21,632 nucleotides of DNA, taken from NCBI GenBank assembly GCA_017936185.1, contig JAGBGA010000027.1, positions 1-21,632 on the forward strand. Direction: 5' to 3'. Positions 14,923 to 21,632 of this stretch are shown here, one piece after another. This DNA is from Alphaproteobacteria bacterium (GTDB lineage: Bacteria; Pseudomonadota; Alphaproteobacteria; Rs-D84). The notes under the pieces were generated by a model. That model did no database searches, was not told the DNA's origin, and was given only the letters and a program-made list of their open reading frames with translations. Every line of letters starts with the position of its first letter. Position 1 is the first letter of the stretch. The position numbers were made by a program, and so were the translations under genes.

Positions 14923-17900
14923 TTATATCCCAAGTCGATGTGTCATTTTCATCATAAATATTGATTCATTTCCAAATTCATCGGTATGATTTGGATTTAT
15001 ACGATAAATAAACCCAAGTGCCCCATCTGTAAATTCACCAAACTTGTGACGGTACGTCCCAACCAATCGCAATTCGCGGTCATCGGGTCGCAAAGGCAAA
15101 TCTTGAACATACGTATCGACAACATCCAACCGATAATTATTATCATCAACATTTACAACGTCGTAATCGGCATATGCATACTTTAACGCACCACTTGTTA
15201 TTGCCAACGGTTGGGAAATGGAAAATTCAAAATTACCAACATTCGCCCCAATTGCAAACGCATTTGAATATATATCGGACATTCCCAAGATTACTTGCCC
15301 CAATGCATCTGATTGTGTCTTGGCAAATGTCGCACGTGCAGTAACATCGATATAATCCGTCACATTGTACTTTGCAACTGTATCAACATAAACAGTATCA
15401 CCGGCCCCCATATTCAACAACCCATCGGTTCGCGCCCCCAACAAAGTATTTGTTTCATTCACCGTCCCAAGTGACGTCGTTACCGCAAAACGCGCCCCCT
15501 GCCAAGACACATCCGACTGGGCACCTTGGACCAATCCCAGTGTTGCCGGTATATATTGCGCCGAAATCGTCGGGTCATTTTCCAACAATCCTTCATCTGT
15601 AATCGCACCCGAAAAAGCCCGCGCCCCAAACGACCATGCGCCATGCGAATATCGAACATCTGAAACAACGGCATTTGATGCCAATCCCAACACAGGATTT
15701 GCCATACCATCAAATCGTGACGCCCCATCAATTAAATAACGTTGATACGACGCCCCAAACATCCAATTTCCCGACATATAATCCAAACTTAAATTATCAA
15801 GACCATTCATATTATCATCATATGCGCGTTCTGAAAACGCCATTGACAATCCCATATTTCCAACCCGGACACGTTGTGAATTATCACGTGTGGTTTTCAG
15901 TTCACCCAACACATCACCCATATAAAGCCCACGTTCATCCGATGTACCAAATGCAAATTCATTTTCCCAAACGCGTGGCAAAGTCATCGTTCCATCTGAA
16001 CTTTGAAGCACATCAAAGAACGGTGCGCGTATTTTCTTGCCCGCAAGATTTAACGCCGTCGAAGGTCGGAACATCGTATTTGACGCGGCGCGCCAATACG
16101 CATTACCATCCGTCGACACAATTGAATTTCCATCAAAGAAATAAATCGATTTACCCGGCGTTGTTGCGCGTTCAAGATTAATTAACCCATAACCAAAAAC
16201 TTCTTTGAACGCAGACAAATAATCCATCATACCACTGTCCACGCGCGACTGATATTCACCGGGCAACATATACATTGAATCCAAATACGCCACCAGGTTT
16301 TCTTTACTAAATGCCGTACCATCGGCTGTACTTGCCAAGAACGGACCATCGGCCGTCAACGCCAACAAAGTAAATATTTGTGAATTATTCAAATACGAAA
16401 ACGCGGACTTTACCGCACCAACGGCACCGGCGGCACTGGACACCGCCAATTGGTCTGTCTTGCCTGCGGCGGCAAAGCACCATGGGTCAACATCCCCTGC
16501 CCCGGTACCGGCAAAACCACACATACGCGCCTTGTAATATTTTTCATTTTCTGCATCCGGCCATTGTGTTAATGCAATTTTCCCAGATGGCGCATAGCCC
16601 GACACACTTGTTGTTCCGGCGGTACCATTTCCGGTCAACCCCACGCCAACAATCGACATAAAGTAATGTTCGGCATTATCATACGCCAACGGCACTGCAT
16701 TTTCAAATGTTGCCCCCAACGTTTTCCCGGCATACGCACTGTCTGTTTCGAACGCCCCGGTCGAAAAGATGACAAGTGGCTGAAAACTGGCCCCAAGTTG
16801 CGAAAACACATTTGACGCGTCTGTTCCTGGGTAAATCGGTGCATCATTTCCATTTTCATCAACTTCATCAACCTGGTTATAGTATTTATTAACAAGCTTG
16901 ACTATCCCAACGTCCCTGTCATCGGCCCCCAGCGCAAGAATATCATCAATTGTTTCAACAGAATTTGAACGAAGCGGTTCAATCACCGACGAATTTGCAA
17001 TCACATCCACACGCGAACGCCCCCCGCCCAAGTCCCCCGCGGTATAAAGCTGTACTGCCTTGGCCAACGCGCGATAATTCAAATAATCCGACACCACCGA
17101 TGCCAGTTTTAATGTCAACACACCATTATCCGCCATTGTATACGCTTGGTTTATTTTACCATCTGCATTACTGTCTATATACATCAATCCATTTGTGCCG
17201 ATATATCCATGGTACGTCTTGGACTGGTCACCATTTGTTGCGACAAATGTATTTCCATCTTGAACAACCGTCAACGTTTCACCAAACAATTGAATTTGTG
17301 TTAACTTTTCGTCCGTCAAGGTATAATTTCCACTTTCCGCCGACGTGGCATCCGCCATTTCCATATCATTACCGGTTCTGAATATTGTCATTTGGCCATT
17401 TGGCATAAACCCGACATAGTCCGCATCGGCATACCCCGAAGTACGCCCCCCAACAACCTTGGCCAACAAGTTATCATCATTTGTCGCATTTGCATTATTT
17501 ACCGCCGTCCCCCAATTCGCCAAGTCAAAGTTCACCAACAACTGGGCATCTTCCATGGTAACGGCATCTGCGACGGTATTTTCCCCACTGCCTAAAACGA
17601 CTTTGTTATTAAAGTACTTACTGGACACCATTGTACTGTCTGTATTACCGACCACCGTCCCATTTGTTGTTGTCCATGGCAACAAAGTATCCCCCAACGA
17701 AGACAGCGCATCAACACCATTGGCATAATTATTCGCATTCACCCCATTACTTGTAATCAAGGCAACATTAACCGGCCGTCCACCCATAACCGGTTCAGAA
17801 AACCAATTAACACCTGAAATATCCAACGGTTCGCGCGTCGAAGAATTACGCAGTGTCCGCATCCCAAAGTACCCACGCGCCAACGGCGAATACCCATGCA

Positions 17901-18567
17901 TCATCAACAAATAATTTTGCTTATCTCCATCTGTCATTAATGCAAAGTCATCGGCCAAAACACTGTCATCACCGGGACTGAAAAGATTCAAATTCGTGAC
18001 ATAGTTTTCTGTTTCATTTGCGGCGGTTGGCATTGCCGGCCCATATGGAATTGTAAAGGCCGCCGTTAAATTTTCCCCGCCATTATTCCCCCCATTATTA
18101 TCCGGACGATTTCCACCCGAAGACGCCGATTCGTTATCATTACCCGGGTCAAACACATCGGTCAACAACAACAGTCCCCCAACAACAACGGCGGCCCCCG
18201 CCGCCGTCAATGTGATGCTTTGGGCAGACGACAGTCCGCTGAACAATCCGCCACTGCCCCTGGGTTTTGTTTTATTATTGTATTTTTTTATTTGATTATC
18301 GCACTTTGATGCATCTGCGCCATACATCTGTAAAATTTGCGCGGCCCGCACATCGTTATTCAACAACGCCGTACACACAATCGACAATCCTGTTGAATCA
18401 ACAAAATTAACATTTGCCCCATTATTGACCAGTGCCTGAACCTGTTGAATATCGGCATCTTTTGCCGCCGCCAACAATTGTGCCGCCAACATAAAATCAC
18501 TGCTTGCCGCATGTGACGCCACCGGCCCAAGACACAAAACACACAATAAAACTTTGATAAATTTCAT
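14923..18567 (-). CDS. Autotransporter with ankyrin-like N terminus and degenerate subtilase-like passenger, 1214 residues
   Basis: The start is ATG 18567, with AAAGAGAG seven bases upstream; the in-frame ATG at 18675 precedes the promoter. A signal peptide spans 1-20. Ankyrin-like repeats lie at about 24-90 (V-Q-A-L-V-N-N-G-A-N-V-N). A hydrophobic segment at about 119-139 and a Gly/Asn linker (145-165) follow. The passenger resembles S8 subtilases: V-N-V-A-L-I-T-S-N-G-V at 266-276 sits where V-A-V-I-D-T-G-V is expected, C-G...W-C-F-A-A-A-G at 683-702, S-S-A-A-G-A-V-G-A at 710-718 where G-T-S-x-A-x-P is expected, and F-G-Y-G-L-I-N-L-E-R-A at 791-801. The Asp reads Thr272 and no H-G-T-x-V-A is seen, so it is probably catalytically dead. 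The last 300 or so residues look like an outer-membrane barrel. Likely a surface-displayed protein. Confidence 0.8.
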   Translation of the reverse strand: MKFIKVLLCVLCLGPVASHAASSDFMLAAQLLAAAKDADIQQVQALVNNGANVNFVDSTGLSIVCTALLNNDVRAAQILQMYGADASKCDNQIKKYNNKTKPRGSGGLFSGLSSAQSITLTAAGAAVVVGGLLLLTDVFDPGNDNESASSGGNRPDNNGGNNGGENLTAAFTIPYGPAMPTAANETENYVTNLNLFSPGDDSVLADDFALMTDGDKQNYLLMMHGYSPLARGYFGMRTLRNSSTREPLDISGVNWFSEPVMGGRPVNVALITSNGVNANNYANGVDALSSLGDTLLPWTTTNGTVVGNTDSTMVSSKYFNNKVVLGSGENTVADAVTMEDAQLLVNFDLANWGTAVNNANATNDDNLLAKVVGGRTSGYADADYVGFMPNGQMTIFRTGNDMEMADATSAESGNYTLTDEKLTQIQLFGETLTVVQDGNTFVATNGDQSKTYHGYIGTNGLMYIDSNADGKINQAYTMADNGVLTLKLASVVSDYLNYRALAKAVQLYTAGDLGGGRSRVDVIANSSVIEPLRSNSVETIDDILALGADDRDVGIVKLVNKYYNQVDEVDENGNDAPIYPGTDASNVFSQLGASFQPLVIFSTGAFETDSAYAGKTLGATFENAVPLAYDNAEHYFMSIVGVGLTGNGTAGTTSVSGYAPSGKIALTQWPDAENEKYYKARMCGFAGTGAGDVDPWCFAAAGKTDQLAVSSAAGAVGAVKSAFSYLNNSQIFTLLALTADGPFLASTADGTAFSKENLVAYLDSMYMLPGEYQSRVDSGMMDYLSAFKEVFGYGLINLERATTPGKSIYFFDGNSIVSTDGNAYWRAASNTMFRPSTALNLAGKKIRAPFFDVLQSSDGTMTLPRVWENEFAFGTSDERGLYMGDVLGELKTTRDNSQRVRVGNMGLSMAFSERAYDDNMNGLDNLSLDYMSGNWMFGASYQRYLIDGASRFDGMANPVLGLASNAVVSDVRYSHGAWSFGARAFSGAITDEGLLENDPTISAQYIPATLGLVQGAQSDVSWQGARFAVTTSLGTVNETNTLLGARTDGLLNMGAGDTVYVDTVAKYNVTDYIDVTARATFAKTQSDALGQVILGMSDIYSNAFAIGANVGNFEFSISQPLAITSGALKYAYADYDVVNVDDNNYRLDVVDTYVQDLPLRPDDRELRLVGTYRHKFGEFTDGALGFIYRINPNHTDEFGNESIFMMKMTHRLGI

Positions 18568-18589
18568 ATAAATTCTCTCTTTAATATAA

Positions 18590-18618
18590 ATCTTATCAAA
18601 TAACCCCCATGCTGTCCA
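18590..18618 (-). promoter_or_regulatory. Probable autotransporter promoter
   Basis: On the minus strand TGGACA (18618-18613) and TAAGAT (18595-18590) are separated by 17 bp. It begins four bases after the T tract of the preceding terminator and leaves a short leader with AAAGAGAG. Confidence 0.52.
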
Positions 18619-18621
18619 GAC

Positions 18622-18654
18622 AAAAAAATCGGTCTGAATAACATTCAAGACCGA
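18622..18654 (-). terminator. Rho-independent terminator after the coiled-coil gene
   Basis: On the minus strand TCGGTCTTGAAT (18654-18643) pairs with ATTCAGACCGA (18639-18629), with one bulged base, and is followed by seven T (18628-18622). Confidence 0.85.
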
Positions 18655-18680
18655 CTTTTGCGCAATAAAAAGCATTACGA

Positions 18681-19358
18681 TTATCTTGTGCGTTCACGAC
18701 GAATATAATGACGCACCGTTACCGACCCCGAAGAAGTTGGCTGTGGCGCCGCTTCTTGAACAACGATAATCGTTGCATTATCACCATTTACAGTATTGTT
18801 ATTATTTCCTGTGACAATATTGCCATTGTTCGCGCCCTCAACAACAACTGTTGTGCTTGATGGGTTTGTTTCTGGCACTTCGACCACAACAACATCTTTA
18901 TACACAGGCGTTTGATCTTTTACAACCGGCTTGTTACGTTTTTCAACAACAACTTCATCGCCTTTATTTTCTTTCTTGGCCGCCGGCACAGTATCACGTG
19001 GTGCAACCGGTGCAACTGGTGCAACCACCGGTACAACCGGTTTACATTCACAAGATTTTATTGAATCAACACGATTTTCAAGTGAATCAACACGATTTTC
19101 AAGTGAATCTACACGCCCTTCAACCGCACCGACACGTTTTTCAACCACAACGATGCGTTCACGAAGATGTTCTGTCCCATCACGAAGTTCCGAAATAACA
19201 CTGTCGCGCGCAACATTTTCTTGACGATTTTGATTTGCATCTTCACGCAACGAATTAATATTATCGCAATTACGCATCGACAAAATAATCAAAACCGCAA
19301 CTGCAACTGGCACACCATACTTTACAGTATCTGCCAAAACTTTTTTAACATTGGCCAT
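18681..19358 (-). CDS. Membrane-anchored coiled-coil protein of unknown function, 225 residues
   Basis: I do not recognise a named family. The start at 19358 has AAAAGGGGGC upstream. One N-terminal membrane helix (about 14-28, V-P-V-A-V-A-V-L-I-I-L) lacks a clear signal-peptidase site, so it likely anchors the protein in the inner membrane with the rest in the periplasm. A coiled coil (about 33-102) includes three heptads of the type R-V-D-S-L-E-N, encoded by 21-bp DNA repeats. C-E-C at 103-105 ends the coil and may form interchain disulfides. A Pro/Val/Ala-rich stretch (107-125), a Val/Lys-rich part and an Asn/Gly-rich segment (177-195, with T-G-N-N-N-N-T-V-N-G) follow, and the C terminus is Arg-rich. 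The layout suggests an elongated periplasmic spacer. It has its own promoter and terminator. Confidence 0.75.
   Translation of the reverse strand: MANVKKVLADTVKYGVPVAVAVLIILSMRNCDNINSLREDANQNRQENVARDSVISELRDGTEHLRERIVVVEKRVGAVEGRVDSLENRVDSLENRVDSIKSCECKPVVPVVAPVAPVAPRDTVPAAKKENKGDEVVVEKRNKPVVKDQTPVYKDVVVVEVPETNPSSTTVVVEGANNGNIVTGNNNNTVNGDNATIIVVQEAAPQPTSSGSVTVRHYIRRERTR
19063..19125. repeat. Tandem 21-bp repeat inside the coiled-coil gene
   Basis: Two identical 21-bp units (19063-19083 and 19084-19104) are followed by a diverged third (19105-19125). Each encodes seven residues of the heptad type R-V-D-S-L-E-N on the minus strand. The exact copy suggests recent slippage or unequal exchange that lengthens or shortens the coil by whole heptads. 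Confidence 0.9.
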
Positions 19359-19391
19359 TTTTGCCCCCTTTTGTTAATTATTCACATACAA

Positions 19392-19420
19392 AACATAGAC
19401 AAACAAATCGCTTTTGTCAA
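19392..19420 (-). promoter_or_regulatory. Promoter of the coiled-coil gene
   Basis: On the minus strand a perfect TTGACA (19420-19415) and TATGTT (19397-19392) are separated by 17 bp. The leader of about 27 nt carries AACAAAAGGGGGCA. Confidence 0.62.
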
Positions 19421-19451
19421 GAAGAAAGATATAAAATTTTTATTTTTCCCT

Positions 19452-19480
19452 TTGCGCAACATTTGAATTTCTGGTATAAT
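19452..19480 (+). promoter_or_regulatory. Promoter of the right-hand cysteine-rich operon
   Basis: TTGCGC (19452-19457) and a perfect TATAAT (19475-19480) are separated by 17 bp, with a TGG extended -10. The predicted start site near 19487 lies after the ATG at 19483, so translation must begin at the ATG at 19498, behind AAGAGAG. Confidence 0.62.
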
Positions 19481-19497
19481 CCATGGCAAGAGAGAAA

Positions 19498-20361
19498 ATG
19501 AAAACATACACACTTCTTTTATTACCAATATTCATGTATTGTTTTGGCGCGCACGCGGCCACGACATGTTCACGCGCAAACTTGACGCGTTGTTTGGATT
19601 CTGCATGTGCGATAAACATGTCATCGAACCCGGCGGCCCGTTGTCAATATTGCGGAACGGCCAGTGCCGGCACCCCACCAACATCTAAAATGCGAAGTGT
19701 TTCCGCCGGCGCATCTGCAAAATATAACATATCGGACAAAGACTTGAAAAAAGCCCCCACTGACCCTGGGCAACGATATACTTGGGCAACAAAACAATGC
19801 TTGACCAAGGTTTCCGGCTGTACCGCGGACGACGTATCCGAAGTATACGATTCTTTGATTGAACAATCATGTAAAGCGGCGGGCGTATCGGCCCAAATGA
19901 AAACATTACAGGCGGCGGCGGCAAAAACAAAATCCAAATCATCGTGCCAATCGGAAATTCGCGCATGTGTTATTGATGACAAGCGCTGCATGGCCGACTT
20001 TCGCAATTGCGAATCCGACGCAAATTTCGACAAATTCTTTTCTGCATGTGGCGTTGAAAACACTGGTTGCGACGAATACATATCTGAAATTCGCAGTGAA
20101 CTTGTATCCGACCGCAACGCGGCAATCAAGAACGCCGACACAATACTTTCGCAAATTGTCACCGCGTATCAAAACGCACGCGAACAACGGTTAAAATCAA
20201 TCAAGGCCGGCTGTGCGGACAATTCTGACCGCGACAAATGTGTTGAAACCGTATGTGCCAACAACATGCCACATAAATGCAGTCTTGATTATCCATCTGA
20301 AAAATCGTCCGCATTACAGTTATGCGCGTTCTATGACACTGCGTGTGCGACAATTGATTAA
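19498..20361 (+). CDS. Exported cysteine-rich protein, 287 residues (family member 4)
   Basis: Function is unknown. The start at 19498 gives a clean signal peptide (M-K-T-Y-T-L-L-L-L-P..., cleavage about residue 20-21). The ATG at 19483 would add five residues but lies upstream of the predicted transcription start. The mature protein has about 20 cysteines. Its N-terminal cluster, C24-x7-C32-x4-C37-x11-C49-x2-C52 around C-L-D-S-A-C, looks like a degenerate version of the five-cysteine signature of the larger paralogs. Further on is a perfect heptad module C-Q-S-E-I-R-A-C...C-M-A-D-F-R-N-C (C-x6-C-x6-C-x6-C), then a helical stretch and a second cysteine-rich cluster near the C terminus. It is the first gene of a tightly spaced operon; the next starts 14 bases on, with its Shine-Dalgarno overlapping this stop codon. 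Confidence 0.82.
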   Translation: MKTYTLLLLPIFMYCFGAHAATTCSRANLTRCLDSACAINMSSNPAARCQYCGTASAGTPPTSKMRSVSAGASAKYNISDKDLKKAPTDPGQRYTWATKQCLTKVSGCTADDVSEVYDSLIEQSCKAAGVSAQMKTLQAAAAKTKSKSSCQSEIRACVIDDKRCMADFRNCESDANFDKFFSACGVENTGCDEYISEIRSELVSDRNAAIKNADTILSQIVTAYQNAREQRLKSIKAGCADNSDRDKCVETVCANNMPHKCSLDYPSEKSSALQLCAFYDTACATID

Positions 20362-20375
20362 AGGAATACAACAAT

Positions 20376-21632
20376 ATGACATCACGTAAACCATTTTTTT
20401 ACCCAACAAAATCAATTGCAATAATTGCACTGATTCTTGGCGTGATGTCGGACACATCATATGGCGCAGCGGTGGTTTCACGCAATCAACGCCGAACCGT
20501 CGCATCGCGAATGCCAACAACAACCGAACAAGCAACCGCGGACACGTCCACCATCAAAGACGAACCAATCGCCCAAGTCACCATTGACGAACCGGACGAA
20601 ATAATTGAAAACAAATCATCAATGTTCGACGACGTACTTGGCGAAGTCAGTTCCCTTAACACAGACGGCGCCGACAACGCATTATCGGAACAAATTCGCG
20701 CCCAACGCGCGGCACTTGACGCATCATCTGCGGCAACGGCGGTCAAAGAATCTGCCAAGGCATCGTCCGGCAAAAACGCATGTGACGGCGCCCTTCGCGC
20801 ATGCATGCAGGCCAAGTGTGGCAGTGACTTTTCCAAATGCGCGGGCGACACAGACACCACATGGGGTAACAAAATGGACCTTTGCCGTCGCGACACGACA
20901 TGCACCGGCGAAGAGTATCGTTTATTCACCACCGAAATCAAAGCCGACCGCGACATGAACGCCGAAATTGCGTCATATAACAAGATTATCGAATGCGGCA
21001 ACCAATATAACAATTGCATAATAACCGAATGCGGCACCACATTTGGCAAATGCCTTGGCAAAAAATCGGGCGACGCCGCCATATCAAAATGTGACAAAGT
21101 CGCAAAAAATTGTCACGAACAAGACAGTGGCCTTGCCACCCGCATGATGAACGTATTTGGCGCCCTTCGTGGCGACGCCGAAAAATCGGTCCAAGCCGAC
21201 GAAAAACGCCTTTACAGCATACGTGACGCCATGTCATCGGCATGTAAACGATTGGGGGCGATGTTTGACGAACGCACACTTGATTGTGTTTATACGGTAA
21301 ATTTCTATGCCGGCCAAGACAACACACTTTATGCATCCAAGAAAGCCTATGCCGGTTCAACCTTTAACTGTGACCAAAATTGGTTTGGCGTTGACACCAC
21401 AACATTTATGGAAAATGCATTTCGTTTAACACGTTCACAGACGGCGGCATCATCGGCCATGTTGGGGTCTGGGGTTGGAATGGGCGTTGGCGCGATAACA
21501 TCGGGCGCAATTGACCGCGCAATCGACCGCCACAAAGCGGACAAAGCCGCCGACAAAGCCGAAAAAGAACATAACGAAAACTATAACGACAAGAAAGACA
21601 CATCCCAAGAAGAAGAAACAGGAACAGAGACA
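20376..21632 (+). CDS. Exported cysteine-rich protein with glycine zipper, 5' part of 419 residues (family member 5, runs off window)
   Basis: The frame is open from ATG 20376 to the last base, so the C terminus is missing. AAAGGA at 20360-20365 serves as Shine-Dalgarno. A signal peptide spans about 1-30 (hydrophobic A-I-I-A-L-I-L-G-V). An acidic, Ala-rich linker of about 100 residues follows, then two modules with identical spacing, C136-x6-C143-x4-C148-x6-C155 (C-G-S-D-F-S-K-C) and C207-x6-C214-x4-C219-x6-C226 (C-G-T-T-F-G-K-C). Further on, I-R-D-A-M-S-S-A-C-K-R-L-G resembles I-R-D-T-M-S...C-Q-R-L-G-G of the 881-residue protein. A glycine zipper (about 362-377, M-L-G-S-G-V-G-M-G-V-G-A) precedes a highly charged Lys/Asp/Glu/Ala tail. 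Fifteen cysteines are visible. Function is unknown; probably envelope located. Confidence 0.82.
   Translation, partial: MTSRKPFFYPTKSIAIIALILGVMSDTSYGAAVVSRNQRRTVASRMPTTTEQATADTSTIKDEPIAQVTIDEPDEIIENKSSMFDDVLGEVSSLNTDGADNALSEQIRAQRAALDASSAATAVKESAKASSGKNACDGALRACMQAKCGSDFSKCAGDTDTTWGNKMDLCRRDTTCTGEEYRLFTTEIKADRDMNAEIASYNKIIECGNQYNNCIITECGTTFGKCLGKKSGDAAISKCDKVAKNCHEQDSGLATRMMNVFGALRGDAEKSVQADEKRLYSIRDAMSSACKRLGAMFDERTLDCVYTVNFYAGQDNTLYASKKAYAGSTFNCDQNWFGVDTTTFMENAFRLTRSQTAASSAMLGSGVGMGVGAITSGAIDRAIDRHKADKAADKAEKEHNENYNDKKDTSQEEETGTET

Noticed and set aside
14923..18567. Call of an active serine protease autotransporter
   Set aside because: Only the Ser region can be aligned. The Asp position reads Thr and no H-G-T-x-V-A motif is visible, so activity is not supported.
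18568..18675. Longer N terminus of the autotransporter from ATG 18675
   Set aside because: This stretch contains a terminator and a promoter, and the ATG at 18567 has a Shine-Dalgarno and starts a clean signal peptide.
19063..19125. Short direct repeats as a CRISPR-like array
   Set aside because: The units are contiguous with no spacers and encode in-frame coiled-coil heptads.
19483..19497. ATG at 19483 as the start of the 287-residue protein
   Set aside because: It lies two bases after a perfect extended -10 box, so it precedes the predicted transcription start. The ATG at 19498 has AAGAGAG upstream and begins the signal peptide.

Overview
The window looks like chromosome from a Gram-negative alphaproteobacterium. 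The genes point that way: ribosomal protein S1, a PpiD-type periplasmic chaperone with the usual alphaproteobacterial N terminus, IF-1, MscS, a BOF/YgiW periplasmic protein, a large outer-membrane autotransporter, and many Sec signal peptides. Short intergenic gaps, A/T-rich spacers and many exported cysteine-rich proteins suggest an uncultivated, possibly host-associated lineage. That placement is inference; there is no 16S gene here. No tRNA, rRNA, insertion sequence, phage gene or CRISPR array was seen, and no gene-free stretch exceeds 300 bases.

The left part (1-4420) is housekeeping: the 3' end of rpsA, an adenylate-kinase-like gene with a probable leaderless promoter, the minus-strand tpiA-grpE pair, and a ppiD-like gene. 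Next (4430-5744) are two minus-strand envelope genes, ygiW-like and mscS-like.

The centre (5787-13598) is dominated by three long exported cysteine-rich proteins of 830, 718 and 881 residues. The first two are tandem paralogs in one minus-strand operon. The third is on the plus strand, beyond infA. A 235-residue exported protein and a 145-residue cytoplasmic-looking protein follow, both of unknown function.

The right part (14923-19358, minus) carries a 1214-residue protein with a signal peptide, ankyrin-like repeats, a degenerate subtilase-like passenger and a C-terminal outer-membrane barrel, next to a membrane-anchored coiled-coil protein. The window ends (19498-21632, plus) in a two-gene operon of further cysteine-rich exported proteins; the second gene runs off the edge.

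The main candidate for an undescribed system is the family of five clustered exported proteins. Three share an exact N-terminal pattern, C-x6-C-x4-C-x9-C-x-C, around C-x-D-A-Y-x-x-C-M-D-x-F-C. All five carry complete or degenerate copies of a second module, C-x6-C-x(4 or 6)-C-G-x-x-[FWY]-x-x-C, whose near-heptad cysteine spacing suggests disulfide-stapled helices. Two members have glycine-zipper segments and two end in the same C-E-D-I-x-M tail. I read them as a possible disulfide-bonded periplasmic or surface layer. That reading is inference; the shared motifs are directly visible.
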